Shown in pieces: positions 61,038 through 64,000 of a stretch of DNA of 64,000 nucleotides. Under the pieces are notes generated by a model that was not told the origin of the DNA, made no database searches, and saw only the letters and a list, made by a program, of their open reading frames with translations. A program made the position numbers and the translations under genes. The stretch comes from Paenibacillus sp. FSL K6-1330 (GTDB lineage: Bacteria; Bacillota; Bacilli; Paenibacillales; Paenibacillaceae): the NCBI RefSeq assembly GCF_037976825.1, contig NZ_CP150269.1:4539501-4603500 (forward strand), given 5' to 3'. Position 1 is the first letter of the stretch. Every line of letters begins with the position of its first letter.

Positions 61038-62653
61038 GGCCATACCTCGTCTGACGCCATTTTATTTCGGTACTCGGTCGGGGTATCTCCGGTATGTTTC
61101 TTAAACAGCACGCTAAAATATTGTGGATCCTGATAACCGGTCTTTGCCGCAATTTCATAGGTTTTCATCGAGGAATGCTTCAGCAGTTCCTTTGCTTTTT
61201 CCATACGGACTTCCGTTACGTATTCAACGAAGGTTCTCCCGGTATGCGTTTTGAACAGAGCGCTGAAGTAACTCGTGCTCATGAAGATCCGGCTGCACAC
61301 GGTCTTAATCGATAACTCCGGATCCTCGTAATGTCGCTGGATGAAATCGACCGCCTCCAGCATCTGGGAGCGGGTCAAGTCCTTTCTCGTCTTGGCAACG
61401 TCCCTTAGCGCCTGCTCGCACACCTCGTTTAACCAACCCTCGATCTCATCCAAGGACCGAAAAGAATGTAGATCGGATAGCAGACTTTTCTCTTTGCCGA
61501 TCAACTCGTTCTCATTGCAGCCGATTTCCATCAAAGTTTGAAGAACCGCAAGCATCACTCGTACGATCCGAACATAACAGAGCTCGATTGAAATTGAAGC
61601 GCTTCCAAGTTCGCTGATCAACCGCCGGATGCACGTCTTTACTTCGGAGTCCGTACCAGCCCGGATCGCGGAGATTAGCGCTGACTCGGTTTCGATCCCA
61701 TCCAGGAGAGGAGCGTCCCCCCGCTTTTCAAGATCCGTGATATGGACCACCTGATCGCGGCCGATCAGGAGCCGGTATTCCAATGCAGCCTCCGAAGCCC
61801 TGCAGGAATAACGGATGTCCTGAAGCTCACGGCAAATCGTTCCGATGCCCAGCGTGACCGTGAATTTCATGAACTGTTTCGTAGATCCGCGAATTCCCTC
61901 CGCCAGCTCCTGCGCCCGAGCGTGCAGCTCCTCCTCGCCGAAGCCCGACAGAATGGCCATAACCTTGTTCTCCTTGTACCGAAAAACGGCTGCACCGGGC
62001 TCACCCGCCAATAATTCCTGCATGATATTGTATAAGGCAAAAGCATACAGCTCATTATCGACGTGCTCTTCATCCGAACGAAGCTCATCCCTATCCGCTG
62101 CTATTGCGATATAAAGCGGCCCCGGAAGCGGAATATCAAAGTAAATCAGCTTGCTCTCGATCTCGGATCGCTTCATCGGCGATGACGCCAGTCGTTCGAG
62201 AAATCGTTCCTTAAGCAAGACCAAGCTCTCATTCAACTGATATTTGAGCCTCTTCAAGTGCTCCGTACGTCCGTGTTCCTCATCCATCTCCAGCTTGAGT
62301 TTATCAAGCATCTCCCTTAATTCCGCCGAGGTAACCGGTTTCATAATAAAATCCGTGACCTGCAGCTTCACCGCCTGCTGGGCATATTCGAAATCGTCAA
62401 ACCCGGTCAGAATGATGATCTTCGTCTTAGGAAAACGTTCTGTAATATGGCGGGACAATTCCAGGCCATCCATGTACGGCATGTTGATGTCCGTTAACAC
62501 CACATCAGGTGGTTGGCGGGTGACAGTCTCCAATGCATCCCTGCCGTTCTCGCAAACTCCGATGCATTCAAAGCCATGGTCCGCCCACTGAATCTGGTTT
62601 CGAATCCCTTCCCTTACAATCGGTTCGTCGTCCACAATAAGAATCGTATACAA
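61034..62653 (-). CDS. Response regulator with AraC-type DNA-binding domain (YesN-like)
   Basis: 539 residues. The receiver domain has phospho-acceptor Asp55 in LTDINMPYMDG, DDE at 8-10 and Lys in MKPVTSAELR. A middle region of about 280 residues follows, then an AraC helix-turn-helix pair (about 430-535; TVCSRIFMSTSYFSALFK, IAAKTGYQDPQYFSVLFKKHTG). Start TTG 62653 with GGGGG 9 nt upstream. First gene of the set; it probably activates the transporter operon when the sensor pair binds sugar. Confidence 0.94.
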   Translation of the reverse strand: MYTILIVDDEPIVREGIRNQIQWADHGFECIGVCENGRDALETVTRQPPDVVLTDINMPYMDGLELSRHITERFPKTKIIILTGFDDFEYAQQAVKLQVTDFIMKPVTSAELREMLDKLKLEMDEEHGRTEHLKRLKYQLNESLVLLKERFLERLASSPMKRSEIESKLIYFDIPLPGPLYIAIAADRDELRSDEEHVDNELYAFALYNIMQELLAGEPGAAVFRYKENKVMAILSGFGEEELHARAQELAEGIRGSTKQFMKFTVTLGIGTICRELQDIRYSCRASEAALEYRLLIGRDQVVHITDLEKRGDAPLLDGIETESALISAIRAGTDSEVKTCIRRLISELGSASISIELCYVRIVRVMLAVLQTLMEIGCNENELIGKEKSLLSDLHSFRSLDEIEGWLNEVCEQALRDVAKTRKDLTRSQMLEAVDFIQRHYEDPELSIKTVCSRIFMSTSYFSALFKTHTGRTFVEYVTEVRMEKAKELLKHSSMKTYEIAAKTGYQDPQYFSVLFKKHTGDTPTEYRNKMASDEVWP

Positions 62654-62728
62654 TCAAAGCTTCCCCCGTTCATAAGCAAATCCCATTTGCTTAGGTTCTA
62701 TCGTGTTACGAGGTGAATATACAGGAAA

Positions 62729-62758
62729 AGCCCTTTGGCAAGCAACTGCCAAAGGGCT
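62729..62758. terminator. Terminator of the FMN reductase gene
   Basis: The perfect 12-bp stem AGCCCTTTGGCA/TGCCAAAGGGCT lies 14 nt after the stop at 62773. Confidence 0.82.
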
Positions 62759-62772
62759 CCATGACTTCATAT

Positions 62773-63315
62773 TTATTTGCGGGTGTTCATCCATGTAATG
62801 AAATTGTTCACCACAATATCGAGGAAACCGATGGTTGGCTCATGGATTAACTTGCCAGCCTCATCCATCTTCTCGTGTACCGCGCCGATGTATACTTCAT
62901 TGTTCGGAAGCAGCGGCGAAGTAATGCCGACAGAAAACAGAATATCCCGGAGATGCTCTTGAGCGCGAACCGTTCCAAGCTGTCCCATCGACGCCCCCAT
63001 AATCCATGAAGGCTTCCCGTTCATGACCTTATCAACGCGCGATAACCAATCGAGCGCGTTCTTGAGCACGCCCGGTATGGAGTAATTATACTCCGGTGTG
63101 ATCCACAATACCGCATCGGCGGCAGCAATCCGCTCTTTGAAATCCTTAACAACCGCAGGAGGATCCAGCTCAATGTCTTGATCATAAAACGGAAGATCTC
63201 GAAGCCCCAAGATTTCAAACGCAATCTGATCCGAGTAGCGCTGCTTCAAATATTCCGCCAGTTTCATATTGTACGACTCTTTTCTAATGCTTCCTACAAC
63301 GATTGCGACTTTCAT
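62773..63315 (-). CDS. NAD(P)H-dependent FMN reductase
   Basis: 180 residues, flavodoxin-like fold. VVGSIRKESYNMKLAEYL holds the FMN phosphate site and WITPEYNYSIPGVLKNALDW the flavin-contact loop typical of the YieF/azoreductase group. It reduces quinones, chromate or azo dyes with NAD(P)H. GGAGGG lies 4-5 nt before the ATG. It is a single-gene unit. Confidence 0.92.
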   Translation of the reverse strand: MKVAIVVGSIRKESYNMKLAEYLKQRYSDQIAFEILGLRDLPFYDQDIELDPPAVVKDFKERIAAADAVLWITPEYNYSIPGVLKNALDWLSRVDKVMNGKPSWIMGASMGQLGTVRAQEHLRDILFSVGITSPLLPNNEVYIGAVHEKMDEAGKLIHEPTIGFLDIVVNNFITWMNTRK

Positions 63316-63418
63316 GATACCCTCCAGTTCTATGCCTTCTAAGCATATTTCAATCTATTTTTAACAACTAATTTTTAGCCTAACACCATATTTTACCAAT
63401 GTCAAAATATCCTTTGTC

Positions 63419-64000
63419 CTACTTCATCAACGAGAGCAGTTTACATACGCCGCGTTCCATATCTGCTCTTCTCTCTGGCGGCACGTACCGCATCAAGGAC
63501 AGTGCGGCATATGGCACCTTGATTGCATGCGGATCTTCATACAGCCCGCTCCAATAGGCCGAATCCGTAATCGAAGCTTCCTCTGCAGCCTCAACTCTCT
63601 GATTCGATAGCGCTTGTGGCTTTAAACGGTTGAGTTTTATTTGCAGCCTGTGATTGTTTTGACCAAGCTTGGCAAGCTGAGCATATCCGAGCCGTTCCAG
63701 CTCAATCAATGCGTGGGCGTGGGTAATGCCATGCTCAAGCTCACCAGCAAAAAAGTAGTACTTCCCTTCAACGTGTTGATCCGGCAGCACATGATCCAAC
63801 TCGGATAAAGCACGAATGGCCAGATCGGATGCATTCCGGTACGGCGGTATTTCCGAGAGTGAGATCTCCGATCGATCCAGCTTCGTATAATCATCAATTC
63901 CGTAATACCTGGCAAGCTTGTGTTCAACTGCTGCATCTTCCATCAGCTTAAGTAAACCTCGCACGATAGACGGCGTCAGTAAGTCCGGACGCTCACGCAA
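63419..64000 (-). CDS. Partial gene, questin-oxidase-like C-terminus (tentative)
   Basis: The frame is open to the right edge, so the start is outside; 193 codons are visible. No signal or membrane segment is seen in this part. The sequences LEHGITHAHALIELERLGY and DPHAIKVPYAALSLMRYVP recall the conserved His-containing repeats of the questin oxidase-like family, but the match is weak and from memory. The stop at 63419 is followed by an AT-rich gap and the FMN reductase gene. Confidence 0.5.
   Translation of the reverse strand: MRERPDLLTPSIVRGLLKLMEDAAVEHKLARYYGIDDYTKLDRSEISLSEIPPYRNASDLAIRALSELDHVLPDQHVEGKYYFFAGELEHGITHAHALIELERLGYAQLAKLGQNNHRLQIKLNRLKPQALSNQRVEAAEEASITDSAYWSGLYEDPHAIKVPYAALSLMRYVPPERRADMERGVCKLLSLMK

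Noticed and set aside
1..64000. CRISPR arrays, tRNA or rRNA genes, prophage or complete IS elements
   Set aside because: No regularly spaced repeats, no tRNA-like cloverleaf noticed by eye, no rRNA segments and no transposase or integrase were found. A program such as tRNAscan-SE would settle the tRNA point.

Overview
The window looks like a chromosomal segment of a Paenibacillus-type, low-to-mid GC, endospore-forming Firmicute. This is inferred from gene content and style: strong AGGAGG-type ribosome binding sites with frequent TTG/GTG starts, a large SLH-domain surface protein, a YesM/YesN-type two-component system next to sugar ABC genes, a sucrose PTS operon, Zur boxes of the Bacillus type, and HemY. 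No rRNA, tRNA, CRISPR array or prophage was seen. One non-autonomous inserted element (4206-4566) is visible.

Layout. 1-2.5 kb: end of a SWIM zinc-finger gene, a metallophosphoesterase and an HD-domain hydrolase. 2.9-6.4 kb: a sugar ABC importer (binding protein plus two permeases, no ATPase), with a MITE-like insertion between the first two genes. 6.6-9.6 kb: a 14-TM drug-efflux-type MFS protein and an M29 aminopeptidase, divergent. 9.7-15 kb: a 1740-residue secreted phosphoesterase with SLH anchors and a CcpA site. 15.4-19 kb: a DUF1697 gene, hemY and a small alarmone synthetase, interspersed with two paralogous ~222-nt RNA-like units that share a sigma-B-like promoter, a closing stem and a terminator. 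19.4-28.3 kb: an EamA transporter, a sigma factor fused to a long C-terminal domain, thymidine kinase, YitT, TetR, CPBP protease, VTT and GNAT genes. 28.5-34.4 kb: a complete Mrp cation/proton antiporter operon with mrpA and mrpB fused. 34.6-41.7 kb: small membrane proteins, DedA, a Cys/Gly-rich-tailed protein, an M23 peptidase, a PadR/HAAS pair and a HAD phosphatase. 41.9-46.1 kb: sucrose utilisation (EIIBC, sucrose-6-phosphate hydrolase, LacI repressor) with two identical operators and a small upstream ORF coupled to the repressor. 46.3-47.3 kb: folD behind a ZTP riboswitch. 47.4-49.9 kb: a zinc-homeostasis patch (COG0523 GTPase, two Zur boxes, a His-rich protein). 50-53.4 kb: a DUF1801/ArsR/AHSA1 operon and the formaldehyde-assimilation genes hxlR, hxlB and hxlA. 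53.5-54.5 kb: a P-loop kinase bracketed by two 187-bp copies of a small structured RNA. 54.5-62.7 kb: a monosaccharide ABC importer behind its own sensor (response regulator, histidine kinase, membrane-anchored binding protein). 62.8-64 kb: an FMN reductase and a partial gene.

The features that the protein genes do not explain are two families of duplicated small RNA-like units: the 222-nt pair at 15.4-15.7 and 18.0-18.2 kb, and the 187-bp pair at 53.5 and 54.3 kb. In the second family, every difference inside an 11-bp stem keeps the pairing. No search or expression data were available, so these are predictions from sequence.
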